A stretch of 64,000 bases of DNA from Toxorhynchites rutilus septentrionalis. Taxonomy: Eukaryota > Arthropoda > Insecta > Diptera > Culicidae. This document shows, piece by piece, positions 20,671 to 31,639 of this stretch. How positions within the stretch are numbered: the stretch's first letter is position 1; every line of letters begins with the position of its first letter. The DNA is taken from contig NC_073746.1 in NCBI RefSeq assembly GCF_029784135.1, forward strand, positions 14,832,416-14,896,415, given 5' to 3'. The notes beneath the pieces are model-generated. The model saw nothing but the letters and a program-made list of their open reading frames with translations. It was not told the origin of the DNA and ran no database searches. The position numbers and the translations under genes were made by a program.

Positions 20671-21344
20671 GGCTGCTTGGGTTGGTTTGTTGTTGTGTTG
20701 TGATGCGAACCGATGTGGTGTACGGTTTGAATGAGAATGATCGTTACGGCAGCGGAGCGGAAGGAAGGAAGGTATTGAATTAGAGAGACTTTAAACTCTG
20801 AGAGTTCATTCGTCTCTAAGCGGAGCGGGGATTTTTAAGCTGACTGGCTGGCTCGAGAACTACGCATGTGTGAGACTGCGACCAATGTTTCGTTCATTTT
20901 TTTCTTTTTCCTTTCCAATCGTGCTTCATTCTATTTCGCTGCTGCTCTGGTTGGCCGTTTTGGTCGATACGATTTGAGGAGCACAAAATGGACCAATCAA
21001 AAATGGGCACATAGTGCATTTGGACAATGGTTGATATTTCACAATTATTCAATTATTTATCTCAAGAAAAATGAAATGTTATTCATTATGATAGATGCGT
21101 AGATATATTTCCTATCAATTGATGCCAAAACCATTGCGATCTATTGAGAAATGCTCGAGTTATAAGCGTTCCAAATCTTGCATTTTTTCCTACTTCTTCA
21201 GTGCCTAGATTTCCATTTCACCCCCTATATCTTCCGGTTAGACGTAGTCCTACGTCAAAAATGAGCGCCATTGTGGCAGCCATTTGTGGCTAGCTTCCAC
21301 CTTCATCTTAAAGGATGTGAATCCGTAAAAATATACTATAAAAC
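20671..21344. other. Upstream flank of the H2A pseudogene
   Basis: Holds the presumed 5' leader, an inverted GAGACGAATGAACTCTC repeat (20785-20820, plus-strand complement) and, at about 20985-21010, ATTTTGTGC/ATGGACCAATCAAAAATGG, a CCAAT box on the plus strand. GACGTAGTCCTACGTC at 21241 is a solo end of the CAGGAAGTGGG repeat family. No live gene. Confidence 0.45.
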
Positions 21345-23382
21345 TACTGTAAATCCTTTAAAATAAGGGGACAGCTTTTGCTAAATGTGGGGGAGACACA
21401 TTGCGTATTTGAAACAGAAATGCCAGCAAAGAATCAATTTTCTCCAAACAATAACCGGAACATGGTGGGGTGCCCATCCAGGAGACCTCATTCAGTTGTA
21501 CAAAACAACGATATTGTCAGTGTTAGAATATGGCAGTTTTTGCTTCCGATCAGCTGCCAGGATTCATATTCTCAAGCTGGAGAGGATACAATATCGTTGC
21601 TTGCGTATAGCCATGGGGTGTTTGCATTCGACACATACGATGAGTCTCGAAGTTTTGGCAGGAGTACCCCCGCTTACTCTTCGGTTCACAGAATTATCGT
21701 ACAGATTTCTCATCCGTTGCAAGATCATGAATCCATTGGTGATTGATAACTTCGAAAATCTACTCCAGCTGACTCCTCAGTCAAGTTTTATGTCTTTATA
21801 CCATGAGTACCTTACCCACGACGTGCACCCTTCACCAGGCATCTCCAACCAAGTTTGCTTCCCATACTTCTGCAATTCCTCTGTCATTTTTGATCTGTCC
21901 ATGCGACAAAAAATCCATGGAATACCAGATCACCTACGCTCCAATGTTATTCCGTCGATATTTTCGGAAAAATATGGGAATGTTGGATCTGATAAAATGT
22001 TCTTTACTGACGGTTCATACATAAACGGGTCCACTGGCTTCGGCATCTTCAATGAAAATTCCAGTGCCTCTTTCAAACTCAAAGATCCTTGTTCCGTGTA
22101 TGTCGCAGAAATGGGTGCGATATACTATGCTCTAGGGATCATTGAAACACTGCCCATCGACCATTATTTTATTTTTTCAGACAGTCTCAGCTCAATAGAG
22201 GCAATCCGCTCAATGAAAGTTGATAAACGCTCATCTTATTTCCTAACAAGAATAAGACATCTATTGAGTGTTTTGGTCGAAAAATTATTCAAGATTACCT
22301 TAGCATGGGTTCACTCTCATTGCTCGATTCCGGGGAATGAGAAAGCGGACTTGCTAGCTAAGGTGGGCGCTTCAGAAGGCACACTTTCTGAAAGGCAAAT
22401 TGCCTATAATGAATTTTTTTCACATTCCTCGTCAGGACACACTCGTTAGTTGGCAGCGCATGTGGAGTGAAGATGAGTTCGGTCGTTGGTTACACACGAT
22501 TATCCCTAAGGTCTCGACGAGTGCATGGTTCAAGGGATTGAATGTAGGTCGTGATTTCATTCGCGTGATATCTCGGCTTATGTCCAATCACTACAACCTA
22601 AACGCGCATCTTTATCGCATTGGGCTCGCAGCAAACAATCTTTGTGGTTGTGGCGATGGCTACCACGACATCGAGCATGTTGTCTGGTCGTGTATCCGGT
22701 TCCATGCTGCTCGCTCTCAGCTCTCTAGAGCACTGAGAGCAAAAGGCAGACAATCGGATATCCCCGTCCGGGATATCTTAGGTAGCCGTGATCCTGATCT
22801 TCTGCTTCATCTATACCTATTCCTCAGAAACGCCGATGTCAACGTTTAATGATGTTTCCTTCGTTGTGTCCCCGTTTCATATCCCTCCTATCCGATCGAT
22901 AAACTTTTACTTAGTCGCGGCAATACATACACACACTCTTTACAGATGCACGGGCCAAAGGTTGTGCAGTCCACTGATCATTCAACAAGAGCCAAAGGTT
23001 GTACCGCTCATGACAACTCTACACGAGCTGATGATTGCGCCGGCTAGTGACCATTCTATCCTGGATTCCTCGAGTCGAGAAAGACGCACCACGCTAGATA
23101 TGGGGTACAGACTAGGGGGGCGTTGCTGATTAATGGTCAGCTGCATCCCAATAGGAAGTAGCCCGTGTCGGGCACACGTATAGAGCATCGAAGACTGCAA
23201 CATACCAATTATGAGAACACTTGTAATACTAACCTCGAGCCAACCGCGAGTAATCGGTTACATATTACTAACATAGTTGTAAGACAAAAATTGTCAAAAT
23301 ATTGGACTCCCGGCCCCGTCAGGCTAACGCCACATGTGCCTTAATAAAAAATATATTTTGGGAAAAAAAAATACTGTAAATC
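21345..23382 (+). mobile_element. LINE family A, 5'-truncated copy with 11-bp target duplication
   Basis: Target duplication TACTGTAAATC at 21345-21355 and 23372-23382. From about 21389 the sequence is nearly identical to the complement of 3604-1642 of the full copy, and ends TTAATAAAAAATATATTTTGGG plus nine or ten A. Between the left duplication and the LINE lie about 33 bases not from the LINE that match 18014-18037, which suggests template switching during insertion. The truncation removes ORF1, the endonuclease and most of the RT. Confidence 0.92.
21389..22849 (+). pseudogene. LINE family A ORF2 fragment (RT thumb, RNase H, Cys-His)
   Basis: Open from the truncation point through FTDGSY, AEMGA, FSDSLSS, and HSHCSIPGNEKAD (Pro lost from the usual WVPSHC), to NEFF. 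There one extra T in a T-run at about 22424 shifts the frame. The C-terminal part continues open to a TAA at 22847-22849 and holds CGCGDGYHDIEHVVWSC. The break differs from that in the copy at 2.5 kb, so the two copies decayed independently. Confidence 0.88.
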
Positions 23383-23649
23383 ATGGAAAAACTATTTTAT
23401 TTATATGTTTTGAAACATTCGAATACCTGATTTGACAAAGGTGTGCTGAATTAGAGCATTCAAAACAGTGGACAAACCATGATCATATTTTCGACTGGAC
23501 AAACCAAAATCATTTACCTTAATCAATTATGATAACTACGAGGTGGAACTAGGAACCCAATAAAACCAAATGTTTCTAAACGCAAAAAAGGACCGTCAGT
23601 CAAAAAATTGTAGACCAGTTTCTTTTCTATAGTTGAATAACAGCAACAC
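23383..23649. other. Spacer left of the POU gene
   Basis: Shares words with 12500-12790 (GGACAAACCATGATCAT), so it belongs to an older repeat. No gene. Confidence 0.4.
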
Positions 23650-25724
23650 GACTCGTTTCAATTGTGGATCGATATTTATTACTCATATTCATCTAGGGTT
23701 TTGTTTATAGCTGATTTTTTTTGTTTTCTCCACTTATGTACACCATTGAACTCGTTTATAATATCGACTCATTTGGGGGGAAAATAATAATAATATAGAC
23801 AAAAATTGGTTTAACTCACATACAACAGTTTTTAATCCGTGTTTTTGTTGTTATTCAAACGTTTTTCTAGCTTTGATTTGTTGCTGTTACGGCTCTTTCC
23901 CTTTCCCGCATTCATATCGCAATTTGTCTTACGCAAGAAAATAACCGGATAACGTGTCATTTTTGTCCTCCTCAAATCATGAACGATCACTTGAGGGGAT
24001 GGGTAACAGGACCCGATCATCATCATCATCATCATCACCACCGTCATCATAGGAACATCAATCCGTTCTGAATTAGTTAACTAAAAATATAACTATCCTT
24101 GTGTATTTGCTTGTTCTCTCTATTTTTCGTGCTACTATTTATTACATTGGCTGGAAGACCGGGAGTGTTCCACAAAGGGAGCTCTCCACTCTTGTTATTT
24201 AAAGATATTTTTTTTTTTGTTTGTTTTCATCTGGAGAACTATTTGTGAAAATGAAGCCTCTAGGGTTGATTAGGTTATTCGTACGTGTTTGTGTGTGTGC
24301 GTGCATACGCATGCGTATGTTTGTTTTTCCTCTAGAGGATAACTGGAAATAAGTTACATTCTGTGTCCCGAAGAATCATCACTCATACGCTCGCTCGCTT
24401 AAGTAGGTAGGTAAGTAGTAGTACTTTTTTGTTTGTTTGTTTGTTTGTTGATACTTCTTTGGGTATATCGTTCACACTTTAGTGTCTCCAACTATCTTTT
24501 TTTTTCATTTTACACAGTGATGAGTGCTACAAGTGTGTTTGTGTGTGTATGTGTCAAAAAAACAAAACAAAAATATAGATTTTACATTTTACTACACTTT
24601 TTACAGCCTAAACATGTGTAGGGTTTTTTTTTATTCTTTCTCGATTATAATTCCTAATAGTAGTACACGATAGTTTTCTCGATTTTAGTATACAGCATTG
24701 ATTTTTTAATCATTGGTTGTGTTTTTTTTTAGATGGAATGTGTGGTGTAAAAAAAATAAAACTAAAACCGTGAGGATAAATGTGCATGTGATGATTTTTT
24801 TTTAGTCTTAGAGTAACTTAGAAGAGCAATAAACTAGGGAACCGGTATGACGCACATTGCACATTTTTGTCATTAGGTCACACAGCAATACAGAAAGTAC
24901 ATTATTACGGCCAAACGGATTATACAGATTTACAACGAATGTTTCACATCTAGGGAAGGATTTGGTTACTATTTACAAAAAGAAACACGCTGGAGGCGTT
25001 GAGCAAAGTGGAACGTAAAATACACCGATGGTTCTTGGAAATTTCCTGGCGCACGGGACCTTTCCAAGAAGCATTCGTCACTTTGATCAACGCGCGCAGT
25101 AATTGATAATAATAGTAATAATAATAATCATAATTGTGCTTAAAGCTTCATTTGGAATGATATCGTCTCTCGATTAGCTCCTATAGGTTTTTTTCTTCTT
25201 ATGTTTGTTTTTTCCCTCTATTTTTCTTACGCTTACAACACTAATATTGATTTAATTAAAGTTAATCGCTTCTCGCTTGCTTTACAGAACACATTAATGT
25301 AAATATCCTTTTGTTTGTTATCGGTTCAATAAATAATATTATCTCCACGTGGGTTGCGATTTTTTTTTGTTGCATTCATTTCCGGGAGATTTTTCTTTCT
25401 CCTGGCACGGACAACTTCTCAGAAGTTGGTCAGTACGACTGTGTGTGTGTGTGTGTGTTCAGCTCAACTGCTTTCGGATCTCCAGGGATGGATGATATGT
25501 GTTGGACAGAGGTGTTTGTGAGGGTTGGGAGTTCGAGAGGAGAGTGTTCCGGGGGGTTCGATAGAGGACGATGGGGACGGAAACTGATGGTGACCTCTGA
25601 GCACGGGGAATCACTGGCGGACGCTTCATATAAGAAACGGATGATGCTGTTGCTGCTGATGCTGCAGCTGAGGGTTGGAATGGTGACTCGAGGTTGGCGA
25701 GGGTGCCCCATCACTCGACGCTAG
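23650..25724 (-). other. nub: Probable 3' UTR of the POU gene
   Basis: About 2 kb directly downstream of the stop codon with no other gene, no transposon similarity, and many simple runs: (ATC)n on plus near 24018-24036, (TTTG)n at 24428-24449, (TG)n at 25441-25458. AATAAA on the minus strand occurs near 23670 and 24130. Long 3' UTRs are usual in POU genes. The true end needs transcript data. Confidence 0.45.
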
Positions 25725-26106
25725 TCATTCCTGCTTGATGCCACCGGACAGCGAGTGGTGCTGCTGCTGGTAGTGGGCGGGTAAGCTTCCGGAGGAGAGG
25801 TTCGGTAGCTGGAACATTTCACTGCTGCCGGAGGAGTGCGTGGGGCTTTCCATCCCGTTCGGGGGGTTTATCCGCTTTTCCTTCTGGCGCCGATTGCAGA
25901 ACCATACCCGCACCACCTCCTTCTCCATGCACAGGTTATCGGCGAGGTTTGTGATCTCCTCGCTGGTGGGTTTGCTGTTCACGAGGAAGGCCTTCTCGAG
26001 GGCCACCCGGACGGAGGTTTCGATCGAAGTGCGCTTCTTGCGCCGGCGGCCCACGATTTCGGGGGTGGCGGTTGTGTTCGTCAGGGCGCTCGAGGTGAAC
26101 ATTCGA
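25725..26106 (-). CDS. nub: POU class II homeobox gene, last coding exon (homeodomain)
   Basis: The acceptor is TTTTTTTTCCAG before 26106; the first base completes a Gly codon from the previous exon, then [19 protein letters not shown] forms the end of the linker. The homeodomain starts [20 protein letters not shown] and contains recognition helix [18 protein letters not shown], with the POU-type Cys at the DNA contact position. The 126 residues end GGIKQE and TGA (25725-25727). IKQE fits the SUMO consensus (hydrophobic-K-x-E) at the extreme C-terminus. A nuclear transcription factor that binds octamer-like sites; Drosophila nub/pdm2 act in neuroblasts, wing hinge and limbs. nub and pdm2 cannot be told apart here. 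Confidence 0.95.
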
Positions 26107-27523
26107 CTGGAAAAAAACGGTGGAGGTTAGTAATGATTTGTTTTTTTTTTGGCCGATTGTTGGCAAGGCTTGCTGTTTGAGTAATGACGTTGGGATCAAA
26201 TCCGTGAACTATTCACAGTACGGAACGATGTCTTCGAATCAGAATCCATCTCCAACTTGAACACGCGATAGACCCATTCCATGAGGTTATGTATCATCAA
26301 ATCAAATTTCAATTCAAGTGTTTTAGAATAAAGGAAATTTCAACTAATACTAGTTTGTATATGTATGTTCAAAATTCTTTGATATATAAGGCGTTCTTAA
26401 AAACAGCATACTTTTGGTGAAAATGTTTTAAGTTTTTCCCCATTTTATGTTTTTTTGAGTCATTTCTGCATCTACACAACAAAATGCCAATGTCACATGT
26501 AACATTCAAGCGACAATTACATATTTCTTTGAAGACAAGCTAGAATTGAGTTTGATTTGAGCAAGATCTTGAAAATAGACATTTTGAAACTTATCACGCC
26601 AAAAAACGTGAGTAAAATGAAGCGAAAGCGTGAGTATAAAAAGGATGGTAACATAACCAAAATAAAATACAAATTTAAACAAATATATTTGCAGTTCAAC
26701 ATTGCGCTAAGCTGACCAAATTAATTTATGTGCTGTTGAGAACCTGTTGGACTGAGAATATACTTCTAGGACGCACTTTTCAGGAGTTAACAGGAAAAAG
26801 AGACAGTGAAATATAAAGCTCAAGACATGAACATTTAGGAGTCTATCCGAACGTTACGATAAGAAACTCCAGTAATGTCAATAAATTAGAAAAAATAAGA
26901 AGTAATTGACTATTAATTTGAGTTATTCGGGCAATATGTCCTTGTTTTACGTTTACGAGCAATGTTCTCCAAAATTTTTTTTCATGTACAGAATCCAGTT
27001 TTTCGTGGATCAGAACATACCAGTTCAAACCAAAATGATATTTTTGTCATTTCCTACTAGTATTCTAACTTAACCTTTTGAATACAGGGGAGCGAGATAG
27101 TGTTGTATGCGAAAAGTGCGGGGAGCTCGATAGTGCTCATCTTGTTCTATGTTATTTTTGACTTAGCACCTCTTAACGTAGGATTTCGTCTTTCGGGGAC
27201 ATTTTTTAAAGAGGACTTCACGCGCTTTGTGCAATAAACCATAACTTTGAATGAAATTGTTTAAATATTATTTTTCATTATTTAAAAAAAAAATTGATGT
27301 ACAGATAAGCGAGTTTATGTTAGTTTATAAACCTCACTTCTTATGTGTTTTTTTCCTATTAATACAAGCTTTGTGACATAATCAGTTATCTAAGCTCTTT
27401 AGTATTTTTTTTTAAATATACCCAAATTCATCCGCATTTTTGGCATATGCTAAGAAAATGTGCTCCGCACTCAAACGGTTAAGCACTAGGGTTAAACGTA
27501 AGCTAATTTCTTGAAGATTTTGA

Positions 27524-27796
27524 TTAGGTAGGACTACGTCTTACATTAAGGGTGCCAAATCAGAAAACAGGTCACGTTTTTATGAAATAAAGTTAATTAT
27601 AATAACTATTTTTGTTGCGAACTGATTTTAACGATTTGCATACCAATCGAATCGGAAATTTTCTAAGATTTGTTTGATATGCTATACATTACAATCCCAT
27701 AGTCTGTATATGGTTTAAACTGATGAAAATTGGAAGCATTCCCATTTCCCCATACATTTGTTCTGTCTATTTGTGTGCTTTCCCGAACAGAGCTGT
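27524..27796 (+). repeat. Interspersed repeat TAGGACTACGTCTTACATTAAGG, copy 1
   Basis: Matches 34117-34335 over more than 200 bp (AGGGTGCCAAATCAGAAAAC, GTCACGTTTTTATGAAATAA, TTTGCATACCAATCGA, GGAAGCATTCCCA). Its first bases resemble the GACGTAGGACTAC end of the CAGGAAGTGGG family, so both may share terminal sequence. Confidence 0.7.
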
Positions 27797-27862
27797 CAAT
27801 GTCGGAGACGAATGAATCGTTGGATTTAAAGTCTCCGTAAACAAAGGAAAAGAAGAAGAATA
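27797..27862 (+). repeat. Short GAGACGAATGAATCG repeat with purine tail
   Basis: GGAGACGAATGAATCGTTGG and AAAGTCTCCGTAAACAAAGG form a hairpin (GGAGAC...GTCTCC), followed by AAAAGAAGAAGAA. Same family as 18417. Confidence 0.5.
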
Positions 27863-28660
27863 GAAACAACGAAGGAGGAAAGCGAAAAGAGAATATGTGC
27901 GAAGTAAGTAAGCTGTCGCTAGCGTATAGGTATTGCATTTCCTCTGAGAAAAATTCTCAGAATCTTTCTGCTCGCTTTGGTTCTATGTTTCCCCTCGAGC
28001 TGTGAACGCTAGCGAATATTTCATTTGAAGTTTATCGCTGCAACTGTGTGCATCTGTTAGACGCGTGTTTGATGCTCTTTGAATGGCGATGTACGGAAGA
28101 TGTCTCTCGTTAAATACTCAATGCAATGCGTGCATTGATATAAAGAAACAAATTGCGACATATGGCCAATTAGTGTATTGTTCTCGCAAAGGCAAGAAAG
28201 AATCGTTGCTTCTCGAAATGATTCTACAAAACCACGCAGCAAGCCATTAAACTTTTTCAGGGTCCCCGGAACGTTTCACTAAAGAGTTGTTTATGAACTT
28301 TCGACGTATTCACAAATGATATTCGTAATAATAAACCAACAAATAAAAAAAAAAAAAGATTGCGTAGTCATACGTCCCAAGCGGTTGTGTCTCGGATGCA
28401 ACCCCTCGATTTTTTTTCGAAGTCCTCAAGCTACAGTGATTTAATTTGAAATTTGCGTATACCTTTAATATCAGGCAAAATTTCATTTTGAGGAGGGAAA
28501 CTCGTTTGAACTCACACAATGGAATATAAGTGACTGGCGCACCTATGACACTAAAAATCTTGGCAGTCTGTCATTTCAGTTGTGGTGTTGTGTGAGTACG
28601 CAAAACATGATATTTGAGTGAATCAGAACAAATGAGCATGAGTAACCGGGAAGTAGGAAG

Positions 28661-29476
28661 TAGAGATGGGCAAATCAGCTCATCATGGTGAGCGGCTCAG
28701 AGCCGTTCAGCTCATACAAGTGAGCTGCTCATTTGGAACAGCTCTTCAGCTCAGTTGAATTTTGCAGTTGTCCACACAATTGCATATGAAACGTAATCAC
28801 CATGGGACATTGTATAGTGTGCATTTTTTTTAATAGACGGAAAGCAAAAAATAAACGAATTTAATTCGAAGTTGTACAAAAACTAAAACTGATATGAATT
28901 CTAATAATATAACATACAACAAATACTGAATGCTGAAATCCAACATAGAAGATGCTTAGGATATGCTGAACTTAAACAACAGAAAAACCAGCAGTAGCCA
29001 AATAGAATGCCTCCAGGAATATTGGCCGAGACAACGTTTTTTGAAAAAAACCATCGAGATTTTTTTTTGCATCCGAGGATATAAAAATAAATGCACCTAT
29101 TAGTGGTGCAACGAGAAATAATTATTCGCGATCACAAAGGTAACAAAAGGACCAGTATCAATCATCAACATTTATGCCGGGTGGTTTTCTGAATTGTTTT
29201 GATTCAGCACGCGGAAATAAATGTATGTGTTTCCACAGTAATGTTTAAATTACAATGTAATATATTAAATTTATTTACAAGCATATAATAATGTGTATTA
29301 TTTTGTTTGGCCATATAAGAAAAGTTTAATGAAGTAACGAACGATTGAATATCTTCAAAATCCAGCTCCGTAATGAGCTGATGAGCTGCGTTTTTTTGAT
29401 TGCGAGCCGATCCGAATCCGCTCACTATGATGAAGCGATTCGAATGAACAGCTCATGAGCGGATGGCACATCTCTA
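28661..29476. mobile_element. hAT-type non-autonomous element with 8-bp duplication
   Basis: Flanked by a perfect 8-bp duplication, GTAGGAAG, at 28653-28660 and 29477-29484. Ends are inverted: TAGAGATGGGCAAATC on the left and, as complement, TAGAGATGTGCCATCC on the right. The 8-bp duplication and short ends are diagnostic of hAT elements. The 816-bp interior has repeated GAGCTGATGAGC-like words and no transposase frame. It sits directly left of a dead Tc1 element. Confidence 0.9.
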
Positions 29477-29484
29477 GTAGGAAG

Positions 29485-30300
29485 CTCCGAAACATCGATT
29501 CGAAATGTACCGAAGAAAGGTAAAAAATATGGCGTTGAGAAGAAAACTAAGGGGAATATCAAAATAAGCAATCGTGACAGGGTTCGAATTCTGGAGCTGG
29601 CCGGAATTGGAAAGTTCAATGCATCGGAAGTTATGAAGGAATTCTCGATTATCAATAAGCGCATTGCACAGATATTGCGGTGATATGCATACTTCAAGTA
29701 CACTAAAAAGGCCAAGAAACCAAATCTTACTCCAGCACATATTCATACTTGATTGAATTTCGCCAAAAAGCATACGGCATAACGTTGTATTTTCGGTTAA
29801 AAAAAAGGTCAATTTAGATGGCACTGATTGTCGTTCATACTACCGTCATGATCTGAGGTCAAGCAGGACCGAAACTTTGGATGCCAAACACTCATGATTT
29901 GGGGTGATTTTTCACGTCATGGAAAACCCCACTTGCATCAATTTCAACCAGGATAAATTCAGAAAAGTACGTGGAATTACTGGAAGACGTTCTGGTACGA
30001 TTTACCGAGAATTTTATGTCTGAAGACTTAACTTTTCGGCAAGACAATGCAACCATCCACTTCAGTAAGAGAAAAATGCAGTGGTTTTGGTGCGAGACAT
30101 CAAGGTTTTGGACTAGTCAGCACGTAGTCCAGACCTAAATCCAATTTGAGAGCCTTTGGGGAATTCTTGCACGACGTGTGTACAGCGGTGGAAGGCAGTA
30201 CAGAACAGTTCGGGAATGAGAAGCTGCTTTAAGACAATCCGGAAGGTCCAGGTTTGTCTTAACGTTTCGATGTTAGGAAAGAGTTCCCGATGCACGTCTT
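29485..30300 (+). pseudogene. Tc1-like transposase, heavily decayed
   Basis: Pieces of a Tc1 transposase appear in order across three frames: ISNRDRVRILELAGIGKF and ASEVMKEFSI (first HTH), FSVKKKVNLDGTD (usually F-S-D-E-K-F; the first catalytic Asp is now Val), WGDF..GKTPLA-like sequence, FRQDNATIH-like RQDNATIHF (second Asp kept), and SPDLNPI.EPLGN (third acid lost). Stops and indels are many, so it is old. Confidence 0.8.
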
Positions 30301-30761
30301 TAAGTCATTTGAGCCAGTTTAGCTTTTTTTTTTGGCAAATTGAAGTATTGGAAGGTCCATTTGGGACATTTTTTTTTAATCAAAGTCGATCATAGTCTAA
30401 TTAACAACAGACTATCAGCTCTAGTAGGATGATATATTTCGCTACTAACAGAAATATTTCAAGTGTGTTAGAATGTTTAGAATGTGTCTGTTTATTTTGG
30501 AAACAGATTTTGACTAAAACAATGCTCCTTTTCAAACTTGTTTATTGGTTCTTGTCATGATATGGAGAGACGGAGAAAAAACCAATGAGGTCATACTTTT
30601 CAAGTTGATGAAACCAAAATTCAACTTATGATAGTCTCTAGAGTAAGATGACTTGAGCTGTAGAATTTATATTCAGTTTCGTAGATTCTGCCAATGATTT
30701 GATCCCTGTCTTGTTTGGCAAGGTATATCCAGGAAGAAAAAAAAAACGAAACCAAACTTAC

Positions 30762-31321
30762 CCGCCATGGTTGGAGATGCTGCTGTCGGCGTCCTCGAGC
30801 CACTTCTGGAGCAGCGGTTTCAGCTTGCACATGTTCTTAAAGCTCAGGTTGAGCGCCTCGAACCGGGAGATGGTGGTCTGGGAGAAATCGTTGCCGTACA
30901 GTTTGCCCATCGCCAACCCCACGTCACCCTGGGTGAAACCCAGCTTTATCCGGCGCTGCTTGAACGTTTTGGCGAACTCCTCCAGCTGCTCGAGCTCGGT
31001 GTTCTCCTCGGGCGACGGTTCGAGGGCACGCGGCGCGGCCGTATGCTTCTGCATTTGGGGCGTGTGCGTGCCGGTCGATCCGGGCGTGGAGGGGGTTAGG
31101 ATGCCACCGATGTTTAGCTGCTGGTTGGCGTTCGGGGGAGTGGTTTGGCTGGCACCGAGCAGGGAACTGTGGGATGTTGGATGGTGCAGGCCACCGGGGC
31201 TTCCGGCGGGGCTGTGAAGTGGTGACGAGCTGGAGATATTACCCGGGGTCGGCGTGGAACTGGCCTTGAGTTGTTGTTGTTTTTGCTGGAGGGCCTGCAG
31301 TTGGGCGACCGCTTGCTGGAC
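30762..31321 (-). CDS. nub: POU class II homeobox gene, POU-specific-domain exon
   Basis: 560 nt, phase 0 at the start and phase 2 at the end. Acceptor CATCCCAACAG before 31321; donor GTAAGTTTGG after 30762. It begins [17 protein letters not shown] (Gln-rich), then about 85 residues rich in Ser, Thr, Pro and Gly. The POU-specific domain starts near [20 protein letters not shown] and includes [40 protein letters not shown] and [13 protein letters not shown]. All hallmark residues of the four-helix POU-specific fold ([13 protein letters not shown]) are present. The domain binds ATGC of the octamer. Start chosen by splice acceptor and frame; an ATG at 31417 is in intron sequence and is not the start. 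Confidence 0.95.
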
Positions 31322-31397
31322 CTGTTGGGATGGGAAAAAAGACAGCGCTGAGTGAAAGTGTTCTTGAAGGGGGGGTCGACAAACGAAGGGATCCAAC

Positions 31398-31556
31398 CTG
31401 AAGCGATCGTGATCCATCGTGTGGTAGTTTGAGAGCTGCGGTAACAGTACCGGCAGAGGTGCTAATGGTGGGTGGATTCGTATTGTTAGTAGAGATGCTA
31501 GTTGGTGCTTGATGGTTAGTAATGGATTGAGGTGGAGAAGGATAGCTTGGAGTCAG
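31398..31556 (-). CDS. nub: POU class II homeobox gene, 159-nt Ser/Thr/Pro exon
   Basis: 53 codons with no stop, phase 0 at both ends. It reads [16 protein letters not shown] at the start and HDGSRSLQ at the end, low in complexity and rich in Ser, Thr, Pro and Asn as transactivation regions are. Acceptor CTCTCTCTGTTTTGTATCGATTGTAG precedes 31556 (ends at 31557); the donor is CAG then GTTGGA, a GT but a weak match. Because both phases are 0, the exon can be included or skipped without a frame change, so a cassette exon is possible. The short introns on each side (76 and 83 bp) suggest it may also be retained or spliced constitutively. Confidence 0.72.
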
Positions 31557-31639
31557 CTACAATCGATACAAAACAGAGAGAGAGAATGTCTTAGCAAACT
31601 TCTCACCAAGCTGGCAAGTAGAGCTGACGGAATAATTAC

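Larger units (their letters stand above)
26107..30761 (-). other. nub: Intron between POU-specific domain and homeodomain
   Basis: 4,655 bp with GT-AG ends (donor GTAAGTTTGG at 30761, acceptor CCAG at 26107). It splits the linker between the two halves of the bipartite POU domain. Contains a MITE, a SINE-like repeat, a hAT MITE and a dead Tc1 element listed separately; 26200-27500 and 27870-28540 show no other feature. Confidence 0.85.

Noticed and set aside
30699..31217. Plus-strand frame of 172 codons over the POU exon
   Set aside because: It is the antisense shadow of the POU-specific exon, with no domain of its own.
31322..31417. ATG at 31417 as a start of a short POU isoform
   Set aside because: The frame from this ATG crosses the acceptor at 31322 and reads intron sequence; the ATG lies inside the 159-nt exon in a different frame.
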